A stretch of 53,802 nucleotides of DNA from Subtercola boreus (GTDB taxonomy: Bacteria > Actinomycetota > Actinomycetes > Actinomycetales > Microbacteriaceae): contig NZ_NBXA01000031.1 in assembly GCF_003399625.1 (NCBI RefSeq), positions 1 through 53,802 of the forward strand. The letters run 5' to 3'. Positions 8,080 to 17,179 of this stretch are shown piece by piece. Both the position numbers and the translations under genes were made by a program. Below the pieces are notes generated by a model that searched no databases, had not been told where the DNA came from, and saw nothing but the letters and a program-made list of their open reading frames with translations. Positions within the stretch are counted from its first letter, which is position 1, and every line of letters begins with the position of its first letter.

Positions 8080-8847
8080 CTAGATCGCCGTGTAGCCGCC
8101 GTCGATGACGATCTGCTGCCCGGTGATGTAGCTCGACACCTCGGAGGCGAGAAAACTGACAAGCCCGGTGAGATCGTCGGGGGTCGCCATGCGTCGCTGC
8201 GGGATCAGCGCGATCCACTCCTCCTGGAGCGCCGGCTCCTTCTCGATGATCTGACGGGTGAGGTCGGTCAGAACGTAACCGGGTGCCATCGCGTTGACGC
8301 GGATATCGGCCGACGCCCATTCCACCGCGAGCGACTTCGCGAGGTGCGCGACAGCGGCTTTGGAGGAGTTATACGATGCGGCCCACTGCGGCACGTTGAC
8401 GATCAACCCCGACATGGAGGAGATGAGGATGGCGCTGCCCGGTAGGCCGGCGGCAAGGAGACCACGCCCGAATGCCTGGGCGGAAAAGAACGTGCCCGTC
8501 AGGTTGACGTCGATGACAGCTCGCCACTGGGCGGCGGTCACGTCGGCGGAGTCGCCGTTGATCTCGATGCCGGCGGCCGTCAGGAGAACCTGTGGCACGC
8601 TGAGGCTTTCCGTCACCTCATCGAACGCAGTCGCAGTCGCGACCTGGTCCGTGACGTCGAGACGCCGACCGAGGGTTCGCACCCCGTATTGGTCCGCGAT
8701 CTGCTTCGCGGTTTCCTCGACGTTGTCGAGGAGGTCGAACAACGCGATGTCCGCGCCGTCGGCAGCGAGGGCACGGGCGACGGTCAGTCCGATCCCGCGT
8801 CCCCCGCCCGTGATGACAGCGGTCTTGCCAGTGAGTGAGGTCTGCAT
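8080..8847 (-). CDS. Short-chain dehydrogenase/reductase (SDR), polyol dehydrogenase-like
   Basis: A 255-residue classical SDR. The nucleotide motif TGGGRGIG is at 13-20, the catalytic set is Ser144, Tyr159 and Lys163 (YNSSK), and the C-terminal GQQIVIDGGYTAI is standard. Asp38 after the second strand suggests NAD preference. The ATG at 8847 follows AGGAG by 7 bases; the longer frame has no support. As last gene of the kinase/isomerase operon it probably oxidises a polyol to a ketose. D-threitol, ribitol and sorbitol dehydrogenases are of this type, but the substrate cannot be read from sequence. Confidence 0.85.
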   Translation of the reverse strand: MQTSLTGKTAVITGGGRGIGLTVARALAADGADIALFDLLDNVEETAKQIADQYGVRTLGRRLDVTDQVATATAFDEVTESLSVPQVLLTAAGIEINGDSADVTAAQWRAVIDVNLTGTFFSAQAFGRGLLAAGLPGSAILISSMSGLIVNVPQWAASYNSSKAAVAHLAKSLAVEWASADIRVNAMAPGYVLTDLTRQIIEKEPALQEEWIALIPQRRMATPDDLTGLVSFLASEVSSYITGQQIVIDGGYTAI

Positions 8848-8896
8848 GGTCTTGCTCCTGAATAGTGGTTTTATAACGGGGTGAATATGAAGGTGG

Positions 8897-9610
8897 TCAG
8901 GGAGTGTGCGGGGCTCTTCCGCCGGAATCGTCCCAGCCCTCGCGGGTTGCCCTGATGAAGAGCCGGGCGGCAGCGCGGGGATCGGCTGCCCTGAGTACAC
9001 CGCCGGTTGATCCGGTTCCATCGGCACCCGCCTGCAGGATCGAACGGGCGATCTCTGGGGTAGTCACACCCCCGGCGTGCATCATCAGCACCCCAGGGGT
9101 GCGCTCCCTGACCTCACGGTTCGCCCGCGGGATCCACTCACGCGGTTGGTCACCCATCGTGCCGATCAGCTCGGGGGGCTCGAAAAGGATCGCCGCTGGT
9201 CCGAGGCCGGCGAAGCGGAGCGCGTCCTGCTCTGAACCCGCACAGACGATCGCTTCGAGACCTGACCCACGCATGCGTTCCAGGGCGACCACGAGTGTGT
9301 CATCGTCGAGCGGATTGCGGTCGTGGTTGAGCATGACACCGTCCGCCCCGGCATCGGCCAGAGCTTCGGCCGTCACCGTGCCGAAAGTGTCGCCCTGAAC
9401 ATCGGTGCTCATCTCCTGCGCGAAGACCAGAACGCCGGTGCGGAGGTCGGCGACCGGAGCGACAAACGCCGTGGGAACAGTCAGAACAACCGTGACCCCG
9501 TAGTCGGCACCCGCCAGTCCCGCAGCACGCGCCAAGCTTTCCACCTGTATGCGTCTGAGCAGGTTCTTCGGACCGATCTCGAAGAACGGACCCTGCAGCA
9601 CCCCGGTCAT
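8897..9610 (-). CDS. Triosephosphate-isomerase-family enzyme, tetrulose-phosphate isomerase-like
   Basis: A 237-residue TIM barrel of the TpiA family. The three catalytic positions are visible: Lys15 in GPKNLL, His96 in LNHDRN and Glu144 in LFEPPELIGTMG. Surrounding motifs diverge from glycolytic TpiA, which normally reads NWKMN, GHSERR and YEPVWAIGTG. Next to an FGGY kinase and a second isomerase, this resembles the erythrulose-phosphate isomerases of tetritol catabolism rather than a housekeeping enzyme. The start forms an ATGA overlap with the upstream stop. Confidence 0.78.
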   Translation of the reverse strand: MTGVLQGPFFEIGPKNLLRRIQVESLARAAGLAGADYGVTVVLTVPTAFVAPVADLRTGVLVFAQEMSTDVQGDTFGTVTAEALADAGADGVMLNHDRNPLDDDTLVVALERMRGSGLEAIVCAGSEQDALRFAGLGPAAILFEPPELIGTMGDQPREWIPRANREVRERTPGVLMMHAGGVTTPEIARSILQAGADGTGSTGGVLRAADPRAAARLFIRATREGWDDSGGRAPHTP

Positions 9611-10416
9611 GCGGCGATCAGACGTCGAAGGAAGGCCGCGGTCGCAGGAAGCGTCTGGGCGGGATCTCCCTCGGTCGAGCACTCGAGGTTGACCCAGCCG
9701 TCGTAGCCGATGTCTGAGAGCGCCCCGAAGATCGCGGCCCAGTCGAGGTGCCCACTACCGGGCAGCAGGCGGTTGCTGTCGCCGAGGTGCACGTGCACGA
9801 CACGCTCGGCGGCCAATCGCAGCGACTCCGCAAGATCAGTCTCTTCGAGCGACATATGGAAGGTGTCGGGTAGCAGTCCTCCATTCGGATGCGCGACCGC
9901 ATCGATGATCTCGAGATTGTCGACGACTCTGTTGAGGTACCTGCTCTCATACCGGTTCAGAGGCTCTAGCAGGATGCGTCCGTCGGTGTCCTCCACGACA
10001 GCGAGCAGTTCACGGTAGAAGTCCATGAATTCCGTCTTCTGAGATTCATCCGGTTGCTGGAAAGCATCGAACAGGGGCAACGGATTCTGCGGGCCGTACT
10101 CGTATTCGATCTCCGTGACGGCGCCGAGCTCGGCGCACACGGCCGCAGCCTCCCGGTACATGTCGCGGCAGCGGCGCCGCAGCTCGAGGTCGTCCGACAT
10201 AGCGTGCCCGTAGATGTCGTCGGTCAGCACGAACTCGACCGGCCGTATGCCGGTCTGGCTCTCCAGCGAAAGAAGCTCGGTGTGCACCTCCGCATTCCAA
10301 GCCTGCAAAGGCTGAAAAACGGCGATTGCCTCGTAACCCCAGTTCCGGAGCAGCTCGGCCTTTTCGGTGAGTGTAACGCCTGGAACCATTGGTGAGGAGC
10401 AGCACAGCGTGATCAT
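9607..10416 (-). CDS. Sugar-phosphate isomerase/epimerase, xylose-isomerase-like TIM barrel
   Basis: A 269-residue protein of the AP-endonuclease-2/xylose-isomerase-like fold. Metal-binding positions are seen as Glu in LLEPLNRYES, Asp/His in PDTFHMSLEE, His in VHLGDSNR and Glu in VNLECS. This pattern matches D-tagatose 3-epimerase and hydroxypyruvate-isomerase-like enzymes acting on small ketoses. It overlaps the kinase stop as TGATG and the next start as ATGA, so it is a core operon member that interconverts the ketose or its phosphate. Confidence 0.8.
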   Translation of the reverse strand: MITLCCSSPMVPGVTLTEKAELLRNWGYEAIAVFQPLQAWNAEVHTELLSLESQTGIRPVEFVLTDDIYGHAMSDDLELRRRCRDMYREAAAVCAELGAVTEIEYEYGPQNPLPLFDAFQQPDESQKTEFMDFYRELLAVVEDTDGRILLEPLNRYESRYLNRVVDNLEIIDAVAHPNGGLLPDTFHMSLEETDLAESLRLAAERVVHVHLGDSNRLLPGSGHLDWAAIFGALSDIGYDGWVNLECSTEGDPAQTLPATAAFLRRLIAA

Positions 10417-11897
10417 CAGTTCTCCATTTCGGGTGTGTGGGCGTAGAGGCTTCGCAGGTAGTGATCGAAGAGTCGATATCGCGATTCGTGGTCTCCTGAT
10501 CCGGATGGCCTGTACCGGTTCACGGCCGGCTTGTTGAGGGCGGCGGCTTCATCGCGCGAACTCAGCTCGCCGGACGCGACGAGCGCCAGTATCGCGGCGC
10601 CGCGACAGGTTGCCTCGCGTTCTTCGGGTACAAGCACGTCGACGTCGCAGACGTCGGCCTTCAACTGGTTCCAGAATCGCGACGTCGTTCCGCCTCCACT
10701 CGAGACGATCTCCCGCACGGTGCCGCCGAGGTAGTCGATATTCCGTTTCAACAGGTGGGCGACGCCCTCTTCCACGGCGTAGGCCATGTCGATGCGGTCG
10801 TGACCGAGCTCGAGCCCCAGGAAGGCGCCTTTGGCGAGCGGAAGATAGTCGGGTGGGTTCACTCCGGTCAAGTAGGGCAGGAACACCGGAGCATTCGGCA
10901 GCAGTCCGCGGGGGGCCCGAGTAGTGAGGCTCTCCTCGAGCTCCTCGTAGGTCAGCTCGCGGAGCGCCTCGCGGCGATACCAGTCGAGCGCCACCCCGCC
11001 ACTATCGGCTCCGTTGAACAGAAGGGTGTCACCCGCTTCGAAAGCAGGATGGAACGACACTTTCGTTAACGCATCGAAAGCCCAATCCTTCCGGAGCATG
11101 GAGAGCGAGAGCACCGTTCCCGCGGACTCGCTGACCAAACCATAGTTGTAGGAGTCCGTGCCCACCATGGCGCAGAAGTGGTCTAAGGCCCCTGAGTTCA
11201 CGCGATAGCCCCTGGCTGGCGGAAGGCGATCCAGCACAGTTTGGCGAACGGGGCCGAGATCGGCGCCCGCGGACACGACGTCGGGGAGCGAATCATCCGA
11301 CACGCCGGTGAAGTCCACCATGTCGTCCCAGTACTCGCCCTTCGGAACGTTCCAGAAGTAGGTGAACCCGCGGGTCGTCAGCTCACCCAGCGGCACGCCC
11401 GTGAAGCGCCGGATGAGGTCATCCTTGACCATGAGCACCTGCCGGGTCGCGGATAGGGTCCGCGGCTCGTGAGTGCGGAGCCACCGAAGTTTGGCGGCAG
11501 GCCAGGTGGAGGAAGGGAACGGCTCACCTGTTATGGCAAAGGCATCCGCGCTGTCGAAACGTTCATTGAGTTCGTCGACTTCATCAGTAGCTCGGTCATC
11601 CAACCACGACATCGCCGCACGAACCGGCTGACCCGAGGAGTCGTTCAACACGAGCGACTCGGCCTGGCCAGTGAGCGCGATAACCGCATCTTGTTGAGCG
11701 GTCCCCACGACCTGGTGCGCACATTCGTTGATCAGGTCGAGGATCAAGTCGAAAAGCTGCCCGGGATCGAACTCGACTCTGTTCTCGGTTCGTTCGTACA
11801 CCGCTTCCCGGCTGGCGCCAGCCAGCCTCTGTAACCGATCGTCGTAGAGGACCACCTTGATGTTGGTGGTTCCGACATCCACGGCATAAACCAGCAC
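10416..11897 (-). CDS. FGGY-family carbohydrate kinase (xylulokinase/erythrulose-kinase-like)
   Basis: A 493-residue sugar kinase. The N-terminal phosphate loop is VDVGTTNIKVVLYD, the substrate region includes LTGQAESLVLND and AMSWLDDRA, and the C-terminal ATPase half holds SSGGGTTSRFWNQLKADV, the FGGY signature region. Length matches xylulokinase and related ketose kinases. It lies 2 bp after the YjbQ gene and overlaps the next isomerase. It probably phosphorylates the ketose made by the SDR. Sugar identity is inferred from neighbours only. Confidence 0.85.
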   Translation of the reverse strand: MLVYAVDVGTTNIKVVLYDDRLQRLAGASREAVYERTENRVEFDPGQLFDLILDLINECAHQVVGTAQQDAVIALTGQAESLVLNDSSGQPVRAAMSWLDDRATDEVDELNERFDSADAFAITGEPFPSSTWPAAKLRWLRTHEPRTLSATRQVLMVKDDLIRRFTGVPLGELTTRGFTYFWNVPKGEYWDDMVDFTGVSDDSLPDVVSAGADLGPVRQTVLDRLPPARGYRVNSGALDHFCAMVGTDSYNYGLVSESAGTVLSLSMLRKDWAFDALTKVSFHPAFEAGDTLLFNGADSGGVALDWYRREALRELTYEELEESLTTRAPRGLLPNAPVFLPYLTGVNPPDYLPLAKGAFLGLELGHDRIDMAYAVEEGVAHLLKRNIDYLGGTVREIVSSGGGTTSRFWNQLKADVCDVDVLVPEEREATCRGAAILALVASGELSSRDEAAALNKPAVNRYRPSGSGDHESRYRLFDHYLRSLYAHTPEMEN

Positions 11898-11899
11898 GG

Positions 11900-12397
11900 T
11901 CAGTCGCCGATGAGCTGGAAATGCACGGATCGTGTTCTGGCACGGACCGCGTCGAGGTCCCCGAAGTACGCACGGCCGAACTCACCGAGAATCACAGCAC
12001 CGTCGACCACCGGGATGACCTCGGACCGGCCAAGAATCGACGAAATGATATGTCCGTCTGTATTCAAACCCCACTCCGGAAGCTCGCCGCGAAGTTCTGC
12101 GGCATTTCGGATGTGAATGGGGCCGGGGTGGAGGTACTGGCCCTCATGGCGGGTCGGCGGGGCAATTTTGGCGAGCACGTTCAGGGTGTCCTGCAGAACA
12201 AGTTGCGTGCCGTAGTAGGTACGATCCTCCGACTCCTCCTGGAGGATGACGCAACAGCTGGTGTGTGCGGAATAGACGATGACGATCCCGTTGGAAACTC
12301 CTGCGTCGACGATGAACTGCTGGAGCTGGGCCGTTACGTCGAAGAACTCCTGCCGGGCCGGTGTCTCCAGTGTGATCGTTTGGTGGTGGGTGACCAT
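11900..12397 (-). CDS. YjbQ family protein (UPF0047)
   Basis: A 165-residue member of the YjbQ/UPF0047 family. The family signature is clear: SNGIVIVYSAHTSCCVILQE, then ESEDRTYYGTQLVLQDTLNVLAK, NTDGHIISSILGRSEVIPV and LGEFGRAYFGDLD. Some members show weak thiamine-phosphate synthase activity; their main role is unsettled. GAGG lies upstream of the ATG at 12397. It is the promoter-proximal gene of the sugar operon, an association worth noting because YjbQ often occurs beside TpiA-like and kinase genes. Confidence 0.88.
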   Translation of the reverse strand: MVTHHQTITLETPARQEFFDVTAQLQQFIVDAGVSNGIVIVYSAHTSCCVILQEESEDRTYYGTQLVLQDTLNVLAKIAPPTRHEGQYLHPGPIHIRNAAELRGELPEWGLNTDGHIISSILGRSEVIPVVDGAVILGEFGRAYFGDLDAVRARTRSVHFQLIGD

Positions 12398-12522
12398 ATC
12401 GTCCTCAGCTCTCCATTGGGTCGGAAGGTTGGATCAGCATGACGCTTTGCTGGAGCCGGCAGAAGTCTGAAGCTACGATGAACCAATAACCGCAACCTAT
12501 CAATCGAGAAAATCGAGGTCCG

Positions 12523-13419
12523 ATGAGTCAAAACGTCACGGTCCAACTGCTGCGCTACTTCGACGTTCTCGCCCGTGAGCTCAACTACCGGCGCGCGGCA
12601 GAGAAGCTATTCATCTCCCAACCCGCGCTGTCGGCCGCCATCCGCCAGCTCGAATCATTGATCGGCGCCCGACTGTTCGACCGGGACACCCGATCCGTTG
12701 CCCTGTCGGCGTTCGGAGAAGAATGGTTGCGATCGGTGCGAGCGGCCATCCACGAAGTCGACGCTTCTCTTTCGGCGGCGGCGGACCTCCTTGACCGCGG
12801 CCATGTCCGCATTGGGTACCTCATCGGCACGGGAGCCGATCTGTTATTTCAGCTCATCGAGGGGCTCGAGGAGGTGCCGGGAGTCACGATCGAGACCATC
12901 GAGCACAACTTCTCCGACCCCACGGCGGGACTCGCGGCGGGCACGTCCGACGTCGCCCTCATCAGGCCACCCGTCGATCTTCCCGAGCTCAAGATGTCTA
13001 TCGTCGCGGAAGAGTCGTGGGTCGCCTGCCTGCCACGAACGCACCGACTAGCGGATAGGAGCGAGCTCCGCATCGCTGAGCTGCTCGACGAACCGATTGT
13101 TGTGGCGCCGAAATCTGCAGGAGGCTGGCGCGACTACTGGATGGCGACGGACGCCCGTCACGGCAGACCCGCGGTCATCGCTGCCGAAGCCGCAACCTAT
13201 GAGGCGGAGACCATGCTCGTCTCCACCGGCGTCGGGATTAGCTTCACGACTTCGTCCATGGTGAGGCTCTACATGAGACCAGGCATTCGGTTCGTGCCGA
13301 TAGTCGACCGTCCTGTCAGTTATACCGCCTTGGCTTGGGACCCCGAACGCCTCTCGACGTCAGCGCGAAAGCTCGTGCAGCACATGCTTGACCGTGTGCC
13401 CGCCCGAACTGCGGAGTGA
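12523..13419 (+). CDS. LysR-family transcriptional regulator of the sugar operon
   Basis: A 298-residue LTTR. The N-terminal HTH lies in LNYRRAAEKLFISQPALSAAIRQLES, followed by RLFDRDTRSVALSAFG. The effector domain runs from about residue 90. The ATG at 12523 has GAGGTCC just upstream. It is divergent from the YjbQ-kinase operon with 125 bp between starts, the classic arrangement for an LTTR controlling its neighbour. The permease and LLM genes follow on the same strand after 122 bp and may be controlled by it as well. Confidence 0.88.
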   Translation: MSQNVTVQLLRYFDVLARELNYRRAAEKLFISQPALSAAIRQLESLIGARLFDRDTRSVALSAFGEEWLRSVRAAIHEVDASLSAAADLLDRGHVRIGYLIGTGADLLFQLIEGLEEVPGVTIETIEHNFSDPTAGLAAGTSDVALIRPPVDLPELKMSIVAEESWVACLPRTHRLADRSELRIAELLDEPIVVAPKSAGGWRDYWMATDARHGRPAVIAAEAATYEAETMLVSTGVGISFTTSSMVRLYMRPGIRFVPIVDRPVSYTALAWDPERLSTSARKLVQHMLDRVPARTAE

Positions 13420-13541
13420 TCAGCATGTGTTATCAGTAGATAAGGCATCTGGACTTCCAGCTGAGAGCCTTTACCGGTTCACTTCTCGAAACGAACGGTG
13501 GCTGACTGGCCGCACGACGAGAAAGAGCTAGGACAGCACTC

Positions 13542-15065
13542 ATGATCGATCCAGCACCTCATGTCAACCCGTCGCCCGCTACTTCGTCTCTCGCTTCAGG
13601 CGGCGACGAGGATGCAAGGCTCCAAGAGTTCGGATACACCCAGAAACTTGACCGGTCGGTGGGCAGGCTGGCCTCATTCGCCATTGGGTTCTCGACCATC
13701 AGCGCTACGACCGCGGTGTTCACCGGATTCGGAGCTGGTTATCTGAATGCCGGCTCACCTTTCATCTGGACTCTTTTCCTCGCTATCCCGGTGTTCCTGC
13801 TGTGGACGTTGATCGCTGCCGACATCGCTGCGAAACTTCCTCTCGCGGGCTACGCATACCAGTGGACCAGTCGGCTGAACGGACCCGGCTTCGGCTGGTT
13901 TACGGGAATCAGCGCTCTCATCGGTTGGGTGAGTGGCATGACGAGCCTGGGTTATATCTTCGCCGGCTATCTCGGCAGCGTTTTCGGATGGGCACTCACC
14001 CAGCCGGGCCAGATCCTCATCGCCGTCGGGGTCGTGCTCGTCTGCGTGTCGATCAATGCTTACCGCGTGCGCCTCGCAACTTTCATCAACAACGTCGGGG
14101 TCGGACTGGAGATCGTCGTCACCGTCGGCGTAACTCTCATCGTCGCCATCATTGTTTTTGCCATCCCCAACAACGCCCAGCCATTCTCGTCGCTGTTCCA
14201 AGGACAGAGCCCCGACGACGCTACCCCGTACCTCCTCGCCTGGCTCGCCGCTTCACTCGGCCCGTTCTTCGGCCTGGTTGGCGTTGAGGCCGTCGCTGAT
14301 GTAGCTGAAGAGACCAAGAACGCCCGCCGGGTCATCCCACGCACCATGTTCTACGCGTTCGCCACTTCATGCGTGATCGAGTTTCTGATGTACCTCGTCT
14401 ACACCCTCGCGATCAAAGACGCCTCGGCCGTCGCCGGCTCATCGACACCCATCGAGGAGATTATCTCCCAACAGCTAGGTCCAGTCTTCGCGCGAATTGT
14501 CGTTGCTGTAGCGCTCACCAACATTCTTGTCTGCCTTCTCGCCAATGTTCTTGTCGGCACCCGGCTTCTCTACTCGATGTCGCGTGACAATATGATGCCG
14601 TTTTCGAAGGCCCTCCGACACGTAGCGCCCAAGCGCAAGACTCCGTCGACAGCTGTCATCACGCTGGGTATCGTCTCGGTGCTCCTGCTTCTTTCTGCCC
14701 TGGTCAGCCCGCAGGCCTTCAACTACTTCCTCGGAATCGCAACACTCGCCTTTTTCACGACGTATGTGCTCCAGACGATCGGGTTGTTGATCGCAGCTGC
14801 TAGGGGAGCAATACCGGCTCCGGAGCCCGGCACCTTCGACTTGGGTCGAGCTCGAGTCCCCCTGCTCGTCCTCGCCCTCATCGTCTTTGTAGCTGTCGAG
14901 GTAGCGCTCCTCTTCCTCCCCGCCTTCGCTGGGAACGGTTTCGTGTTCGGCGGGATCGTTGTCCTCGCCGCTCTTTGGTACTTGGTGGTGGTGCGTCGAC
15001 GTCTCACCACCGGCAACGCCGGACCGCGCTACGCCCAGCAACACCCCGACGAAGAGACCCACTGA
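13542..15065 (+). CDS. APC-superfamily permease
   Basis: A 507-residue membrane protein with about 12 hydrophobic segments. The N-terminal FGYTQKLDRSVGRLASFAIGFSTIS leads into helix 1, and the conserved GVEAVADVAEETKNARRVIPRTMFYAF segment is typical of amino-acid/polyamine/choline (APC) transporters. It is followed 4 bp later by the LLM oxidoreductase. The family mainly carries amino acids and amines, so it is not an obvious polyol transporter, and its link to the upstream sugar operon is uncertain. Confidence 0.87.
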   Translation: MIDPAPHVNPSPATSSLASGGDEDARLQEFGYTQKLDRSVGRLASFAIGFSTISATTAVFTGFGAGYLNAGSPFIWTLFLAIPVFLLWTLIAADIAAKLPLAGYAYQWTSRLNGPGFGWFTGISALIGWVSGMTSLGYIFAGYLGSVFGWALTQPGQILIAVGVVLVCVSINAYRVRLATFINNVGVGLEIVVTVGVTLIVAIIVFAIPNNAQPFSSLFQGQSPDDATPYLLAWLAASLGPFFGLVGVEAVADVAEETKNARRVIPRTMFYAFATSCVIEFLMYLVYTLAIKDASAVAGSSTPIEEIISQQLGPVFARIVVAVALTNILVCLLANVLVGTRLLYSMSRDNMMPFSKALRHVAPKRKTPSTAVITLGIVSVLLLLSALVSPQAFNYFLGIATLAFFTTYVLQTIGLLIAAARGAIPAPEPGTFDLGRARVPLLVLALIVFVAVEVALLFLPAFAGNGFVFGGIVVLAALWYLVVVRRRLTTGNAGPRYAQQHPDEETH

Positions 15066-15069
15066 GCTG

Positions 15070-16026
15070 ATGGCAATGATGGCGCACGGCATCCTCCTCC
15101 CCCGTGATATCCCCGCCTCTGAGGTCGTCCACTTCGCACGGCACGTCGAGGACCTCGGATTCCAAGAACTGTGGGTCGTCGAAGACCGGGGGTTTCGAGG
15201 TGGGGTGGCTCAGGCCGCAGCCGTGCTGGCCAGCACCACAAGCCTTCGTGTCGGTATCGGTATCCTTCCGGCTGCGGTTCGGAACGTGGTCTTCGCGGCA
15301 ATGGAGGTCGCCACACTCGCCCAACTGTTCCCCAGACGCATCGATGTCGGACTTGGCCATGGCATGCCGGCCTGGCTCGATTCGGTCGGGGCGCGCCCCT
15401 CTCGGCCTCTGAGCTTTCTCGAGGAATACGTGCAGGCGATGACCGCACTCCTGCGCGGCGAACGGGTGGCTGCGGACGGCCGGATCGATGTTCGCGACGT
15501 AGCCCTAGAGCCGTCAGCGTTACCGGACGTAGTGCCGGACATCTTCCTGGGCGTGCGGGGGCCCAAGTCGCTGGCAGTCTCAGGCAGGCTGGCCGCAGGG
15601 ACAGTGCTGGCGGAGCCGAGCTCCCCCGAGTACGTCCGCGTGGCGCGCGCACAGATCGACGCCTCGTCCCGCCACCGGATCGTTGCTTACAACGTCGCAG
15701 TCGTAGCCGACACAAACGCAGATGCCTTCGCCACTGCCCGCCCCGCGCTGCAATACGTCGGGGATGATGACTGGGGACCCCACATCGCGCCCCTCCCGTT
15801 CGCGAGTGAACTCGCCGACCTGCGAACGACGTCCCGCACTCGAACGCAGTTTGCGGAACGACTGCCAGACGAATGGGTTGCGCAGCTGGCGCTTGCTGGG
15901 ACCCCGTCGACGGTTCGCCGCCGCCTCCGCCAGCTCGGCGAGGCCGGCGTAACCTCATCCGTCATGATCCCGGTGGGCCCTGATCCCTTTAGCGCAGTGA
16001 CCTCCTTCGCTCAGTTAATTGACTGA
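15070..16026 (+). CDS. LLM-class flavin-dependent oxidoreductase
   Basis: A 318-residue luciferase-like monooxygenase fold protein. Visible family features are the N-terminal ASEVVHFARHVEDLGFQELWVVED, the ASTTSLRVGIGILP strand, RIDVGLGHGMPAWLDSVG and the C-terminal GTPSTVRRRLRQLGEAGVTSSV. Such enzymes use FMN or F420; the cofactor cannot be decided here. The start at 15070 lies 4 bp after the permease stop, and ATGs at 15076 and 15079 are alternatives. Coupling to the permease suggests it oxidises the imported compound. Confidence 0.83.
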   Translation: MAMMAHGILLPRDIPASEVVHFARHVEDLGFQELWVVEDRGFRGGVAQAAAVLASTTSLRVGIGILPAAVRNVVFAAMEVATLAQLFPRRIDVGLGHGMPAWLDSVGARPSRPLSFLEEYVQAMTALLRGERVAADGRIDVRDVALEPSALPDVVPDIFLGVRGPKSLAVSGRLAAGTVLAEPSSPEYVRVARAQIDASSRHRIVAYNVAVVADTNADAFATARPALQYVGDDDWGPHIAPLPFASELADLRTTSRTRTQFAERLPDEWVAQLALAGTPSTVRRRLRQLGEAGVTSSVMIPVGPDPFSAVTSFAQLID

Positions 16027-16221
16027 ACCTGGTTTTGAAAACGCATCGAAGGGAGTAGCCGGATCGACGAGAGCAAGGCAACTCGGCAACCATGATGTTC
16101 TTGGTCGGTATCGACTTGACTCTGGACCGGATGACTGCGCATCCTCGTCGATGCTCATGACGACAGGCCGGGTAAGGCCTCGTCTTCGAGCCAGCAGCTG
16201 CTGAGCCGTGCATCGGTTTGG

Positions 16222-16590
16222 TCACTCATCGAAGCGGCGTCGTGCCTCTTCAATGTCCGGCATGTACTCGTGCGCCCAGGTGAGGATCGCCTCGACCGGC
16301 GGTCGGAGCGTCTTTCCGAGGGGTGTGATGCGATACTCGATCGCCACGGGACGGGTACTAAGCACGACGCGTTCGACGACGCCGTTCCGCTCAAGTCGGC
16401 GGAGCGTGGCGGTGAGCGACTTCTGGGTCACCGCAGGGACGAGGCGTCGCAGCTCGCTGAAGCGGGACGGACGTTCGCACAGCTCGTTCAGCACTTGCAG
16501 GGACCATTTGTCGAGCACCTGGTCGAGCAGCTCGCGATGAGGCGTATCGATCTCGAACCGGACTGACTGGGAGGTTGTGGTGTCGCTCAC
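16222..16590 (-). CDS. HxlR-family transcriptional regulator
   Basis: A 122-residue winged-helix protein with the HxlR signature: LDKWSLQVLNELCERPSRFSELRRLVPAVTQKSLTATLRRLERNGVVERVV and the wing VAIEYRITPLGKTL. These regulators often sense reactive electrophiles or redox state. Divergent from the RidA gene with 73 bp between starts, so it probably controls it. The 195-bp stretch on its downstream side, 16027-16221, holds no gene I can support. Confidence 0.88.
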   Translation of the reverse strand: MSDTTTSQSVRFEIDTPHRELLDQVLDKWSLQVLNELCERPSRFSELRRLVPAVTQKSLTATLRRLERNGVVERVVLSTRPVAIEYRITPLGKTLRPPVEAILTWAHEYMPDIEEARRRFDE

Positions 16591-16663
16591 GAGACCTAGT
16601 CTCGTTGAAGTGACCGGTGATTACCAGGTATCTATGAGGTACCACAATCGATAGGAGTCGCCC

Positions 16664-17074
16664 ATGACCGTCACCCTCATCTCTCCGGATGCCCTCATGC
16701 AGCCCGCTGCTTACCATCACGTCGCTATTGGCACGGGCGCTCGTCATGTCCACGTAGCCGGTCAGATCGCTCGGACGAGCGACGGTAAGCCAGTTGCCCC
16801 GGGCGACCTGGCCGGTCAGGTGGCACAGGCACTCCGCAATACCCACGCGGGGCTCGACAGCGCTGGTGCCGGGTTCGGCGACGTCGTGCGGCTTACTTTC
16901 TACGTAACCGCTTGGGCGCCGGAAAAGATTGACGCATTTATGGCTGGCGTCACTCAAGTGGCTGAGGAGATTGGTCTGCCCCTACCAATGCCTCCAGCCT
17001 CGCTCATCGGCGTTGACTACCTCTTTGAGCCCGACGTGCTCGTCGAGGTCGAGGCCTCGGCGATCGTGGATTGA
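16664..17074 (+). CDS. RidA-family protein
   Basis: A 136-residue YjgF/YER057c/UK114-type protein. The family pattern appears in YHHVAIGTGARHVHVAGQIA, then QVAQALRNTHAGLDSAGAGFGDVVRLTFYV and the C-terminal PPASLIGVDYLFEPDVLVEVEA. RidA hydrolyses reactive imine/enamine intermediates. The conserved Arg of canonical RidA (normally xxRS near the C-terminus) is not evident here; the matching segment reads PPASLIG. It may therefore be one of the Rid subfamilies without imine deaminase activity. Divergent HxlR regulator. Confidence 0.85.
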   Translation: MTVTLISPDALMQPAAYHHVAIGTGARHVHVAGQIARTSDGKPVAPGDLAGQVAQALRNTHAGLDSAGAGFGDVVRLTFYVTAWAPEKIDAFMAGVTQVAEEIGLPLPMPPASLIGVDYLFEPDVLVEVEASAIVD

Positions 17075-17179
17075 GGCCAAGTGCGTGGAAGACCCTTAGC
17101 CGCGCCCTGCGCCCGCGGCCAAGGCACCGGTACGATCACCACGAGGGTGGTCAGCTGAGTGCACGGTTCGAGAGACTGC

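Noticed and set aside
14959-15069. Extended N-terminus for the LLM oxidoreductase
   Set aside because: The extra 37 residues overlap the permease C-terminus and lack family similarity; the conserved protein starts at 15070.
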